From contig NZ_CAUZLM010000004.1 of the NCBI RefSeq assembly GCF_963580165.1, positions 150,971-214,970 on the forward strand: a DNA stretch of 64,000 nucleotides, written 5' to 3'. Shown here one piece after another: positions 16,785 through 25,068 of this stretch (its first letter is position 1; every line of letters starts with the position of its first letter). Origin of the DNA: Fructobacillus evanidus. GTDB taxonomy: Bacteria; Bacillota; Bacilli; Lactobacillales; Lactobacillaceae. The translations under genes were made by a program, and so were the position numbers. The notes below the pieces were generated by a model, which worked only from the letters and a program-made list of their open reading frames with translations, was not told where the DNA came from and did no database searches.

Positions 16785-17438
16785 TTATGCCAACTTGTGA
16801 TCAAACCACTTGGCGATCAGTGACAAACCGTAGTTCAACAAGAAGTAAACCAGGGTCATCACAACCAAAACGGGCACGATGAAATTCGTATTTTGCGCGT
16901 AGATAATTTGGCCACGGTAAGTCAATTCCGCAAGAACAATTCCGGATGCCAAACTCGTATCCTTCACTAAGGAAATCAGTTGCGAGATAATTGGCGGAAT
17001 CATCTTCTTGTAGGCCTGTGGCAAAACAATGTGCCACATCGTCTGCATATTCGACAACCCATTGGCGCGCGCACCTTCAAACTGGCCGATATCAACAGCT
17101 TCCAAACCACCACGGACAATTTCAGCCAACATTGCTGACTGGAAAACCGTCATGGCCACGACCGTTGCCCAAAAAATTGGCAAGTGCAGGCCTAATTGTG
17201 GCAAGGCAAAGTAAGTAAAGAAAATAATTAACAACAACGGCAAGTTACGGACGATGTTGTTGATTGTTCCAACGAAACTTGAGAAGTAAGGAATCTTTTC
17301 AAAGAAAACAATTCCAATAATGGAACCAAAAATCAGACTCAAAATAACCGAGATGATTGAGACCCCAACGGTAATTCCTAGACCGCCCATCAGGTAGCCG
17401 AGGTTTGCCTCTGTAAAGGCACTAAAAAATCCTGACAT
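16785..17438 (-). CDS. Polar amino acid ABC transporter permease (copy 2, second permease)
   Basis: A 217-residue HisM/GlnP-family permease, close paralogue of that at 13583-14236. The EAA loop is GARANGLSNMQTMWHIVLPQ. The ATG follows AAGGAGG with a suitable gap. It is the last gene of the second operon; unlike copy 1 no small membrane protein gene follows. Confidence 0.9.
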   Translation of the reverse strand: MSGFFSAFTEANLGYLMGGLGITVGVSIISVILSLIFGSIIGIVFFEKIPYFSSFVGTINNIVRNLPLLLIIFFTYFALPQLGLHLPIFWATVVAMTVFQSAMLAEIVRGGLEAVDIGQFEGARANGLSNMQTMWHIVLPQAYKKMIPPIISQLISLVKDTSLASGIVLAELTYRGQIIYAQNTNFIVPVLVVMTLVYFLLNYGLSLIAKWFDHKLA

Positions 17439-17450
17439 TCTGCGGCCTCC

Positions 17451-18092
17451 TTATGCGTTCTTCTTCAATTTATGTTCAAGATGCTGGATGTAGTAACTTA
17501 ATGGCAAGGTAATGATCAGGTAGAAAAGGCCAATGATAATATACGTTGTAAAGGTATCAAAGGAGTTCGCTGCTACGATGTTTCCTTGGTACATCAAGTC
17601 CAAACCACCAACAAAGGCCAAAATTGATGAATTTTTTACCAGGTTAATAAACTGATTTCCCAATGAAGGAATCGCCACCTTGAAGGCCTGAGGTAAAATA
17701 ATCACCCGCATTGCCTGACCAAACGTCAACCCGTTTGCTCGTGCCCCTTCCATCTGGCCGGCTTCAATTGAAAGAATTCCAGCTCGAACGGATTCGGCAA
17801 TAAAGGCTGAGGTATACAGCGTCAAGGCAATTGTTCCAGCCGTAAATCCTGTCATCTTAATCACCTTCGCTACCGCCAGGTAGAAGAAGAGCGTGATAAT
17901 CAGCAAAGGAATGTTTCGGAAAACCTGGACATAGATATTACCGATTGTGCGGGCCGTCCTTGAATTCGTGACCTGCATAATCGCAAAAATTGTTCCTAAA
18001 ATCAGTGATCCCACCAAGGCAAAGATACTAGCCAACAGGGTGTGACCAAATCCTTGGAGGAAGACCGAGAAATTTTGTTCAAACAAACTCAT
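17451..18092 (-). CDS. Polar amino acid ABC transporter permease (copy 2, first permease)
   Basis: A 213-residue permease, close paralogue of that at 14249-14890, with the EAA motif GARANGLTFGQAMRVIILPQ and about five helices. The start overlaps the stop of the binding-protein gene by 4 nt (ATGA). Confidence 0.9.
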   Translation of the reverse strand: MSLFEQNFSVFLQGFGHTLLASIFALVGSLILGTIFAIMQVTNSRTARTIGNIYVQVFRNIPLLIITLFFYLAVAKVIKMTGFTAGTIALTLYTSAFIAESVRAGILSIEAGQMEGARANGLTFGQAMRVIILPQAFKVAIPSLGNQFINLVKNSSILAFVGGLDLMYQGNIVAANSFDTFTTYIIIGLFYLIITLPLSYYIQHLEHKLKKNA

Positions 18093-18958
18093 TCGTGCAC
18101 CTCCAAATCATGCCAATCCAAACCTGGTACCTGGCCGAACCACTTCTTGATCAATTGGTTGTAGACACCATTCTTCTTCATGGTGTTAATTGCCTGATTG
18201 ACTTGGTCAACCATTGGCTTTTGATCATGGTCAAAGGCTGCCCCGTAAGGACCGTTGGTCAACGTACCACCAACAACCTGGTAGTCTGGATTTTCTGTCG
18301 CCAAACCATACAAAATAGCGTTATCAGTTGAGATCGCTTGTCCCTGACCAGCCTTCAATGCCTGCATGGCTGAAGCATAGTCTTGCAAGGCAATCGTCTT
18401 GGCCTTCGGTGCAAACTTCTTAATATTTTGGGCTGCAGTTGTTCCGACAACCACCAAAACAGTCTTACTTGGGTCATTCAAATCATTCACTGATTTGATA
18501 CCCGAGTCCTTCTTAACTAACAATGACTGACCCGCTGGAAAATATGGTTGACTGAAATCAACAATCTTTGCCCGTTCTGGAGTAATCGTCATAACACCGA
18601 AGACCCCATCAATGTTAGTGTTCTTCAGCAACTGAATCTTGGAAGCAGTTGAAACCGTCACGAAGGATGGTGTCAACTTTTCACCGATTTGCTTACCAAT
18701 TTGCTTGGTCACAGCCTTGGCCATGTCAACATCGAACCCTTCGGACTGACCAGTCTTCGTGTCCATCAAACCAAACAGCTTGGTATCAGCCTTAGTCCCC
18801 CAAACAATTTTCCCACTCTTCTTTACTCGAGTGAGGGTATCTTGGTGCTTAGCATTATGTGCAACCGTTTGTTGCGCCCAGAATAGACCAAGAACAATGG
18901 CCAAGGCTAAAATAATGGTCGCGATTAAGCCAAAGCGCCGCTTCTTTGCTTTTTCCAT
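18089..18958 (-). CDS. Polar amino acid ABC transporter substrate-binding protein (copy 2), membrane-anchored
   Basis: A 289-residue family 3 solute-binding protein, paralogue of that at 14887-15756. It has KIVWGTKADTKLFG, GFDVDMAKAVT, TITPERAKIVDFSQPYF and the STDNAILYG segment. The N-terminal hydrophobic helix (about 9-28) has no lipobox cysteine. Differences from copy 1 (such as VFGVMTITPER instead of LISTMTITPER, and SQPYF instead of TNVYF) fall in ligand-binding loops, so the two may prefer different amino acids; this is inference. Confidence 0.88.
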   Translation of the reverse strand: MEKAKKRRFGLIATIILALAIVLGLFWAQQTVAHNAKHQDTLTRVKKSGKIVWGTKADTKLFGLMDTKTGQSEGFDVDMAKAVTKQIGKQIGEKLTPSFVTVSTASKIQLLKNTNIDGVFGVMTITPERAKIVDFSQPYFPAGQSLLVKKDSGIKSVNDLNDPSKTVLVVVGTTAAQNIKKFAPKAKTIALQDYASAMQALKAGQGQAISTDNAILYGLATENPDYQVVGGTLTNGPYGAAFDHDQKPMVDQVNQAINTMKKNGVYNQLIKKWFGQVPGLDWHDLEVHE

Positions 18959-18983
18959 AAAGCAATTCCCCTTTCCCGTCTTC

Positions 18984-19721
18984 TTAGTGGTGTTCCACCT
19001 GGCTTAAGAACTTCTTCGCCCGCGGTTCTCGAGGATTTTCAAAGAAACTAGCTGTCGAATTATCTTCCAAAATGCGACCGTCGGCCATAAAAATAACCCG
19101 ATCAGCCACTGCCTTGGCAAAGCCCATTTCGTGCGTCACAACCAACAAAGTCATGGATGAATCTTTGGCGATGTCACGCATAACATCCAAAACATCCCCA
19201 ATCATTTCGGGGTCCAATGCAGAAGTTGGTTCATCGAACAAGAGTGCCTTTGGCTTCATTGCCAAAGACCGGGCAATGGCGATTCGCTGCTTTTGGCCAC
19301 CTGATAAGGCCGATGGCATGTTGTTTGCCTTATCAGCCAAACCAACTTTTTCCAGCAATTCCATTGCGATTCGCTTGTTTTCGGCCTCTTCGCGGCCCAA
19401 AACTAAACGCGGTGCCAACATGATGTTCTCCAACGCCGTCTTGTTGTTATACAAATTAAAGTGTTGGAAGACCATCCCGACATCTCGACGGATCTTATTA
19501 ATGTCGGTTTTGGGGTCGTGGAGGTCTTGACCATCCACAATCAACTGCCCGTCTTCGATTTCTTCTAAACCGTTGACGGTTCGAATCAAGGTCGACTTTC
19601 CTGACCCAGAAGGGCCAATTAAGACAACAGTCTCACCCGCATCAATTTTTAAATTGACGTCATGAAGGGCATGAAAGTCACCATAGTACTTTTGTACATT
19701 TTTGAATTCGATCATTGACAT
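18984..19721 (-). CDS. Polar amino acid ABC transporter ATPase (copy 2), GlnQ-like
   Basis: A 245-residue ATPase nearly identical to the one at 15803-16540, with Walker A GPSGSGKST, signature LSGGQKQR, Walker B LLFDEPTSALD and the switch VTHEMGFA. The ATG at 19721 (MSMIEF) has AAGGAG at good spacing; an upstream in-frame ATG at 19811 would add 30 non-conserved residues. First gene of the copy 2 operon. A 17-bp palindrome lies about 85 bp upstream. Confidence 0.93.
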   Translation of the reverse strand: MSMIEFKNVQKYYGDFHALHDVNLKIDAGETVVLIGPSGSGKSTLIRTVNGLEEIEDGQLIVDGQDLHDPKTDINKIRRDVGMVFQHFNLYNNKTALENIMLAPRLVLGREEAENKRIAMELLEKVGLADKANNMPSALSGGQKQRIAIARSLAMKPKALLFDEPTSALDPEMIGDVLDVMRDIAKDSSMTLLVVTHEMGFAKAVADRVIFMADGRILEDNSTASFFENPREPRAKKFLSQVEHH

Positions 19722-19804
19722 CGTTTTTCTCCTTGCAACATTTATTCTAGTCGACCGTAACTGGGCCAAGCTTATTTCCATCTTACGGGTCAACGTCCTA
19801 AAAT

Positions 19805-19821
19805 CTGACAAACTTTGTCAG
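19805..19821. promoter_or_regulatory. Palindromic operator candidate upstream of ABC operon 2
   Basis: CTGACAAA-C-TTTGTCAG is a perfect 8-bp inverted repeat with one central base, placed 84-100 bp upstream of the ATPase start. It has no T-run, so it is more likely a protein-binding site than a terminator. The regulator is unknown. No such site is seen before copy 1. Confidence 0.45.
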
Positions 19822-19884
19822 CTAACATAACAAAATAATGAAAAAAGTTTAAGTTTTTTCTTATATTGACCGTCTAAAAGCTAA

Positions 19885-19924
19885 CAAAAAGAGCAAAAGA
19901 AGACAAACGTTCTGCTTTTGCTCT
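19885..19924 (-). terminator. Terminator of the membrane-protein gene 19956-20489
   Basis: A 10-bp stem (19890-19899 with 19915-19924) is followed on the minus strand by a T-run. Confidence 0.8.
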
Positions 19925-19955
19925 AAAATAATTTACTCGCATTTCAACCTTGTTA

Positions 19956-20489
19956 TTAAACCCGATGACCCGTCTCCAATGTCTCTTCCATTTTTTCAAC
20001 TAATGGTTCGACAGGAAAACGATTTTTAAGGAAATCAAAAATGGCTAAGATGATTGGTCGAACAACCAAGAAGAAAATCGGTACAGCAACAAAGAATGTT
20101 TTCACCCAATTCATCAAGTAACCAGGCAGAAATTGCGGATACAGCTTGCGGTATATTTCAGTTAACCAGATCATCATGATGGAAACATTGAGCATAATCA
20201 CGGTTAATGGAACAGTGTACTTTTCGGATAAATGATTTTTAATAAATTTTGGATAATGCTTATGAAGCTGCATAGTAATCGGCAGAGTCACAAAAGTTCG
20301 CAGGCAATAAATAAAGACTACGATAATGGGGTACATGAGCCAAACGCGCTCAAGCTTTCTTTCGGAAAAACCAAAACGAATAACAGTATTATATGTGGAC
20401 ATGATGGCAACCATCACGATTGGAAAAACCCAAGCAAGGGTATTAGGGTGGTACAAAAGCTTATGTAAAAATTTTGATAACGATTTCAT
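19956..20489 (-). CDS. DUF2798-like membrane protein
   Basis: A 177-residue membrane protein with about four helices arranged as two similar two-helix units. Each unit ends in a P-hydrophobic-R/K pattern (TLPITMQLHKHY and VAVPIFFLVVRPI), which resembles two DUF2798 repeats. Function unknown. It is transcribed alone. Its leader contains a strong terminator-like hairpin (20527-20567) before the start. Confidence 0.65.
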   Translation of the reverse strand: MKSLSKFLHKLLYHPNTLAWVFPIVMVAIMSTYNTVIRFGFSERKLERVWLMYPIIVVFIYCLRTFVTLPITMQLHKHYPKFIKNHLSEKYTVPLTVIMLNVSIMMIWLTEIYRKLYPQFLPGYLMNWVKTFFVAVPIFFLVVRPIILAIFDFLKNRFPVEPLVEKMEETLETGHRV

Positions 20490-20524
20490 CTAATAGTTTT
20501 CCTTTCATCGATTATATTTTTCCA

Positions 20525-20567
20525 CCAAAAAATCAGCTAGGGTGACCCGCTGGCAACCCTAGCTGAT
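20525..20567 (-). terminator. Terminator-like hairpin in the leader of gene 19956-20489
   Basis: A 13-bp inverted repeat (left arm about 20528-20540, right arm about 20552-20564) is followed on the minus strand by a T-run. A possible promoter (TAGACA-17-TATGGT) lies upstream of it, and the gene starts about 40 nt downstream. It may be an attenuator; no known riboswitch class is recognised. Confidence 0.6.
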
Positions 20568-20673
20568 TCAACAGCAGGAAATGTCAAAGTACTTATATTT
20601 CAACCATAACAGAAAACCTGATATTTGTCTAAATTTGTTAATATTTCTACCTTATCACAACAAATTATAAATT

Positions 20674-20704
20674 AAAAAAAGCAATTCAGGGTTTGAATTG
20701 CTTT
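20674..20704 (-). terminator. Terminator of the DUF805 gene
   Basis: An 11-bp stem (20678-20688 with 20694-20704) is followed on the minus strand by seven Ts. Confidence 0.82.
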
Positions 20705-20747
20705 CTCAAAGTTGTATTCATTTATGTTATGCCGGCAGGCTTTAGCT

Positions 20748-21212
20748 TTAACGCTGATTTTTACCAATCATTCGAACATTCGCAAACTTATCGGTTGGAA
20801 AGACCAAAACCAGCAAAATTAGCAAGGACACGATATCGTTCAGCAATCCATTAGAGCCAATAATATCCGACAAGATATCAATAGCAAAAACGACCCAAAC
20901 TAAGACAGCATTCAATCCGGTGTCTCGAATGCGTCGAACTTCCAGCGATAACGATGGAATTATAATAGCCAAAAACACCAATCCTGAAACAACTAGCCAG
21001 ACGATGAGGCCACCAGATAAGGTCGTTAACCAATGCCAGATATTTAATTTTTCATCAGCTGGTGCCAGGCCAGCAAAAATGGTGGCAACTACCCAGAGAA
21101 GTGCCAGAACACTACCGAGTAAAACCATCCACCAATATTCAGCTCTAGTTGCAGTGCCGGTAAAATTAAAATAGTTTTTCCAAAAGCTTTTGAAAGAAGC
21201 GCCCATGGTCAT
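20748..21212 (-). CDS. DUF805 family membrane protein
   Basis: A 154-residue protein with about four membrane helices. The N-terminus FWKNYFNFTGTATRAEYWW and the middle VRRIRDTGLNA motif are the hallmarks of DUF805. Function unknown in general. The first ATG has AGGAG ten bases upstream; a second ATG two codons later is possible. Single-gene unit with its own terminator. Confidence 0.85.
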   Translation of the reverse strand: MTMGASFKSFWKNYFNFTGTATRAEYWWMVLLGSVLALLWVVATIFAGLAPADEKLNIWHWLTTLSGGLIVWLVVSGLVFLAIIIPSLSLEVRRIRDTGLNAVLVWVVFAIDILSDIIGSNGLLNDIVSLLILLVLVFPTDKFANVRMIGKNQR

Positions 21213-21325
21213 TTATATTGTTCTCCTTCTCTGTTCCTGTTGATGTCCATTGTACGCAAGCTTGGAAAGGCATGCAAGGTGGAATAGAGTTGGGAAAAGG
21301 ATTTTTGATTCCGACCTTTTTCTGC

Positions 21326-22585
21326 TCACTGCTTTAACGAGAGGCGCTTTCCCTGTGCTTTCGCCTGCGCTTCGGTCATCGTGATGATGTTGGCCTTATT
21401 AGTACGAGCTGGCATTGAATCGGTACTATACCAGTAGACATCTGATTTTCCGCCACCGGTGACATAAACTGTTCTATCGGATTCACCGCTATTGCCTTGA
21501 TCAGACTGAGTAAGTTGCGCAGCAGGCGCTGTAGACTGTTCTGTCGGGGTGATCGATTGTGCTACTGAAGCATCTGATTGCGTTGCAGGAGCTGCACTTT
21601 GCTCCTGCTTTTTTGTCGTTGATGCTTTTGACTTACTTTTCTTTGTTGCAGCACTTGTACCGGACTTTGCAACCGTATTTGTCGCTCGCCCACTAGCATA
21701 ATCAATCGTTCCGTTTGGTGTCACATTATCCAGGACAACATGGGTGATACCATTGCCATCAGTTGATTCCTTCCCTGAACCAAGCTGGATTGTAAGTGTC
21801 TTACCCGAGCTATCTAAGCCAACATAATCCAACTTGACTTGGCGAGGAATCAATTCATCCCCTTGATAAATTGGCGTTACTTGATAGTCTAGCCAGTAAT
21901 TAGGATGGTTAGCCAGCCAAGAATCAAGACGATTTTCATAGAAAAGCATGGAATCTTGATTACTATCGTTCATCCCCTTATAATTACCAGCATTCATCCA
22001 AGCCGTTTCTGGTACTAAGTTTTTGGGTTCATCATTCAAACCACTAAATTGGTATCCAACTAAATGACCTCGGTTCATTACCCAAGCCTGTTTGGTTCCA
22101 TCACCATAATAAAACTTAAAATTGTGCCACCCAACTGGATTGTACTTTAATTTTGCTGCTCGTTTAACTCTTGGTTCATCCTTATCCTGCAATTGAATAT
22201 GAGAATAAGTTGCTCGACCCAATCGATCCAAGTCGCCCATGACCATTTGCCGCTTGCCGGCAAAGGCTAAAAGGCCACCATCTGTTTGCTGCTTTTGATC
22301 AACATTGGTACTGGCACTTTGCGCAGTCGAAGCACTACTTGAAGCATCAGAAGACTTTTTAGACTTCGATGTCGTTGTAACTGATTTTTTCGCCCTTGGC
22401 TTGTCGTCCGCCTGTGATTGATCGGCAGGTGTCGTTACCCCGGCAATCATAAAAAATACCAGCGTTGCAACTAGCAGCCACTTACCTCGCTTTTGCAGCT
22501 TTACCCCTGCCCGCTTATTTTTCACCCATTCGACCATTAGCCAAATCAGGAACACCAAAAATAACATTATGAAAAAATCATTCAT
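21326..22585 (-). CDS. Membrane-anchored DNA/RNA non-specific endonuclease (EndA/NucA-like)
   Basis: A 419-residue protein with two N-terminal hydrophobic helices (about residues 3-16 and 32-48), then a Ser/Lys-rich linker. The nuclease domain (about 120-270) carries NRGHLVGYQFSG, the variant of the DRGH catalytic motif, and later NAGNYKGMN. A Ser/Thr/Ala/Gln-rich tail follows. The last about 40 residues (VYVTGGGKSDVYWYSTDSMP to the end) look like the short EF/WYS-type module found at the end of many secreted nucleases of lactic acid bacteria. It probably degrades nucleic acid outside the cell. The ATG at 22585 follows GAGGGAG. Confidence 0.83.
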   Translation of the reverse strand: MNDFFIMLFLVFLIWLMVEWVKNKRAGVKLQKRGKWLLVATLVFFMIAGVTTPADQSQADDKPRAKKSVTTTSKSKKSSDASSSASTAQSASTNVDQKQQTDGGLLAFAGKRQMVMGDLDRLGRATYSHIQLQDKDEPRVKRAAKLKYNPVGWHNFKFYYGDGTKQAWVMNRGHLVGYQFSGLNDEPKNLVPETAWMNAGNYKGMNDSNQDSMLFYENRLDSWLANHPNYWLDYQVTPIYQGDELIPRQVKLDYVGLDSSGKTLTIQLGSGKESTDGNGITHVVLDNVTPNGTIDYASGRATNTVAKSGTSAATKKSKSKASTTKKQEQSAAPATQSDASVAQSITPTEQSTAPAAQLTQSDQGNSGESDRTVYVTGGGKSDVYWYSTDSMPARTNKANIITMTEAQAKAQGKRLSLKQ

Positions 22586-23036
22586 TGTTTCTCCCTCGCT
22601 CTTAGCGTTTTTTTTGCGCACGTTGTTCAAGTTTATGGAAGAAAATACTAAATTTATTATTACCTTTTTAGTAACTCAAAAAGCTGTTAAAATAACTCTC
22701 TCTAGTACCTCTACCTGCACTTAATCCAAAAAAATATACATTTTCTATTCTACAGTATTTTTTTTCTAATGTGTATCAGTGTATAAATATTCAAAGAGAC
22801 TGCAATAAAAAGTAATTTTATATCGACGAAATCATAACAAAATTTTCAACCAATATTTTCTCTGGTACTATTTGATTAATTAAACTTGATAAATCGGTTT
22901 TATACTTTAGTGACGAAGGTTCTGACATATTTCTCCGCCGCGCCATAATCAACAAAAGCTCATTTTCAACTCTCACATTGCAATTCAAGCCAGTGCTAAA
23001 CTCTCCACAACAGCTTGATTAATAAAGGAAAAAACA
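22586..23036. other. Intergenic region, AT-rich
   Basis: About 450 bp between divergent genes. It is much more AT-rich than the flanking genes. Promoters for both genes must be here (a TATACT-like hexamer lies near 22900). I see no hairpin, repeat or RNA gene. Confidence 0.4.
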
Positions 23037-23429
23037 ATGAAATTCAATAAAACCATCCCCGAATTATCCGTCTTTAGCCTTGAACAATCAAAACGCTTTT
23101 ATCTCGATACTTTAAAATTTAAAGTTGAGTATGAACGACCAGATGAACATTTTGTTTTCTTAAGTAAGGATGGTAACCAGGTCATGCTGGAAGAAATTCA
23201 CGATAACGGTTGGAACACCGCTGAACTCACTTATCCTCTGGGACGTGGTATCAATTTATCATTTGAAATTCCAACAATTGATGATTTTTATCATGCAATT
23301 ATTAGCAGTGGTGTGCCTTTATTCCGTGAGCTAATGATTAGCCGATACGAAGGTGTTGACGGTTTGATTGTCCAAAAAGAATTTTTGATTCAAGATCCAA
23401 ATGGCTATTTGCTGAGATTTACGGATTAA
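23037..23429 (+). CDS. Glyoxalase/bleomycin resistance-fold protein
   Basis: A 130-residue protein of the vicinal oxygen chelate fold. Two beta-alpha-beta-beta-beta modules are seen: FNKTIPELSVFSLEQSKRFY to FLSKDGNQVMLEE, and INLSFEIPTIDDFYHAI to FLIQDPNGYLLRF. The C-terminal QDPNGYLLRF is characteristic. Such proteins include glyoxalases, dioxygenases and antibiotic-binding proteins; the actual role cannot be read. The ATG has AAAGGA at correct spacing. Confidence 0.8.
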   Translation: MKFNKTIPELSVFSLEQSKRFYLDTLKFKVEYERPDEHFVFLSKDGNQVMLEEIHDNGWNTAELTYPLGRGINLSFEIPTIDDFYHAIISSGVPLFRELMISRYEGVDGLIVQKEFLIQDPNGYLLRFTD

Positions 23430-23599
23430 AAAAGGCTGGCACTCCAACGATCAGCATATGTTAAGCCGTTTTAAGTTATACTGTTTGTAATATCACACCC
23501 AGTAACTTTCAGAATCTCGCAATACTGATTTTAAAAAATCAGCCTTTATTCTGATTTCAACTCTAAACAATGGCAATACGAGATTAAACAGGAGAAATT

Positions 23600-24148
23600 A
23601 TGTTTACAGGAAAAAATGTAAAATTATCGCATTACCACGAAGGTGATGGCAACGATTTCGCCAACTGGCAATGGGATGAGAACTTTATTAACCCATTGTC
23701 TGATGACGTCATTCATCCCTTTACAGCAGAGGACTGGGAAAAAATTTTTCGCAATTCTTCTAGAAGTGACGAAAATGTTGAGTTTACCGTTCGCAAAGTC
23801 GATGATGACAGCTTAATTGGGTTTGTCAGTCTATCAAATATCAGTATTCGTAACCACTCTTGTGAACTAGGTATCGGTTTTCCAAGAGAACAAGACCGGT
23901 CTAAAGGCTATGGTCAAGAAACACTGTCCTTGATATTGAACTATGGTTTCAATAACCTGAACATGCACAAAATAAAATTATCGGTCTTCCCTTTCAATAC
24001 CGGAGCTGTGAAAGCTTATACTAAGGCTGGTTTCGTCAAAGAAGGTACTTCAAAAAATGAAGTCTTCTATGATGGTAAATGGGTTGATTTTGACCACTAC
24101 GCTATTTTTCAAGAGGACTGGTTGGCTGGTAGTAAATCAAAAGAATGA
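23600..24148 (+). CDS. GNAT acetyltransferase (RimJ/RimL type)
   Basis: A 182-residue N-acetyltransferase. The order of GNAT motifs is clear: IGFVSLSNISIRNHSCELGI (strand 4), REQDRSKGYGQETL (acetyl-CoA pyrophosphate loop variant of R/Q-x-x-G-x-G/A), LNMHKIKLSVFPFNTGAVKA and YTKAGFVKEGT. It may acetylate protein N-termini or small amines; substrate unknown. Ribosome binding site AGGAGA precedes the ATG. Confidence 0.87.
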   Translation: MFTGKNVKLSHYHEGDGNDFANWQWDENFINPLSDDVIHPFTAEDWEKIFRNSSRSDENVEFTVRKVDDDSLIGFVSLSNISIRNHSCELGIGFPREQDRSKGYGQETLSLILNYGFNNLNMHKIKLSVFPFNTGAVKAYTKAGFVKEGTSKNEVFYDGKWVDFDHYAIFQEDWLAGSKSKE

Positions 24149-24266
24149 ATAGCATAGATTAAAGAGTCCGCCCCCTATTCAAGTTGCAGACCCTTTAATA
24201 TCCTTTTTCAACTAGCGTACCTCATGAGTTATACTATTTTTTACGGCAAAGCAAAGGAGACTTAAT

Positions 24267-24758
24267 ATGGCCATTACATTCGGTAAACCAAATGAAAATG
24301 ATTTAGATAAAATTATGGATATTGAACATTCAGGTTTTTCTGAGGCTGAAGCAGCTACTAGGGAAAGCATGTTAGCACGCATAAAAATTATTCCGGATAC
24401 TTTTATTGTTGCCTATGATGAACAAGGAAATCCTGCAGGTTATATTGTTGGTCCAGCGTCGACAGAACGCTATATTTCAGACGAACTATTTGAAACTTCA
24501 GTTCCTAATTCAGCGCAAGCACCTTATCAAACTATTCTGAGTTTGGTAGTATCGCCAGAAAAACAAAAAATGGTCATTGCAGGTCAGCTGTTGCAACAAT
24601 TGGCTGTCCTTTCTAAACAACAAGGGCGTCAGTTAATAACCCTCACGTGTTTAGAAAAATTAGTTCCTTTTTATGAAAGAAACGGTTACCAAGTCGATGG
24701 TATTTCTGATTCTCAGCATGCTGGTGAAACTTGGTATAACATGACTAGAAAGCTTTAA
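24267..24758 (+). CDS. GNAT acetyltransferase
   Basis: A 163-residue N-acetyltransferase. DLDKIMDIEHSGFSEAEAAT is the usual start of the fold; the TILSLVVSPEKQKMVIAGQL stretch is the acetyl-CoA loop, although its R/Q-x-x-G-x-G/A motif is degenerate; and LVPFYERNGYQVDG is the last motif. The family resembles arylalkylamine-type acetyltransferases. The substrate is unknown. It lies about 230 bp from the left end of the integrated element. Confidence 0.85.
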   Translation: MAITFGKPNENDLDKIMDIEHSGFSEAEAATRESMLARIKIIPDTFIVAYDEQGNPAGYIVGPASTERYISDELFETSVPNSAQAPYQTILSLVVSPEKQKMVIAGQLLQQLAVLSKQQGRQLITLTCLEKLVPFYERNGYQVDGISDSQHAGETWYNMTRKL

Positions 24759-24813
24759 TTACCATTATCATCAAATATAATTTCATATTTTAATAATAGT
24801 AAATGTTCAATAG

Positions 24814-24847
24814 AAAAAGCTTACGATATCAAATCGTAAGCTTTTTT
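24814..24847. terminator. Bidirectional terminator
   Basis: A 14-bp stem (24814-24827 with 24833-24846) with A/T runs on both sides. It ends the acetyltransferase transcript. It may also have served the tRNA-Ser gene (minus strand) before the element integrated. Confidence 0.85.
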
Positions 24848-24900
24848 GTCGTTTACCTGTACTTTTTTGTCCCAAAAAAGTACCATTTTGATTAATTTTC

Positions 24901-24930
24901 TTTGACTTCTCTTGATTTTCCTTGAGTACT
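24901..24930. repeat. Three 10-bp phased repeats of the CTTGAYTNCT type, left of attL
   Basis: Three consecutive 10-mers (24901-24910, 24911-24920, 24921-24930) share TTGA at the same place. Related pairs occur at 26260-26279, 33851-33870 and 33911-33930. The 10-bp phasing places each unit on the same DNA face, as for protein binding. Confidence 0.6.
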
Positions 24931-24984
24931 AAAGTGGTACTTTTCAAGGTTTCTGACTGCTAATGCCTACTGTTGTAGGCTTCT

Positions 24985-24999
24985 ATGGAGAAGAAGGGA
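24985..24999. repeat. attL core of the integrated element
   Basis: ATGGAGAAGAAGGGA is a 15-bp direct repeat of 33934-33948, the 3' end of tRNA-Ser. The integrase gene lies 69 bp inside it. The two copies bound the element. Confidence 0.75.
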
Positions 25000-25040
25000 C
25001 TCCAGTTAATCACTGGTGTAATGGGCTTTGTCACTAATAT

Positions 25041-25063
25041 TGTACCTTTTTCTGTACTTTTGC
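25041..25063. repeat. 23-bp direct repeat near attL
   Basis: A TGTACC-T5-CTGTACTTTTGC-type 23-mer that recurs exactly at 33829-33851 near attR. Both copies lie inside the element within about 110 bp of an att core, and are candidate integrase arm sites. Confidence 0.65.
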
Positions 25064-25068
25064 CCTTG

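Noticed and set aside
20525..20567. Guanidine or SAM riboswitch suspected from CTAGGG/GGCAACC-like words
   Set aside because: The required paired elements and conserved loops are missing, and the orientation does not fit the downstream gene; only a terminator hairpin can be supported.
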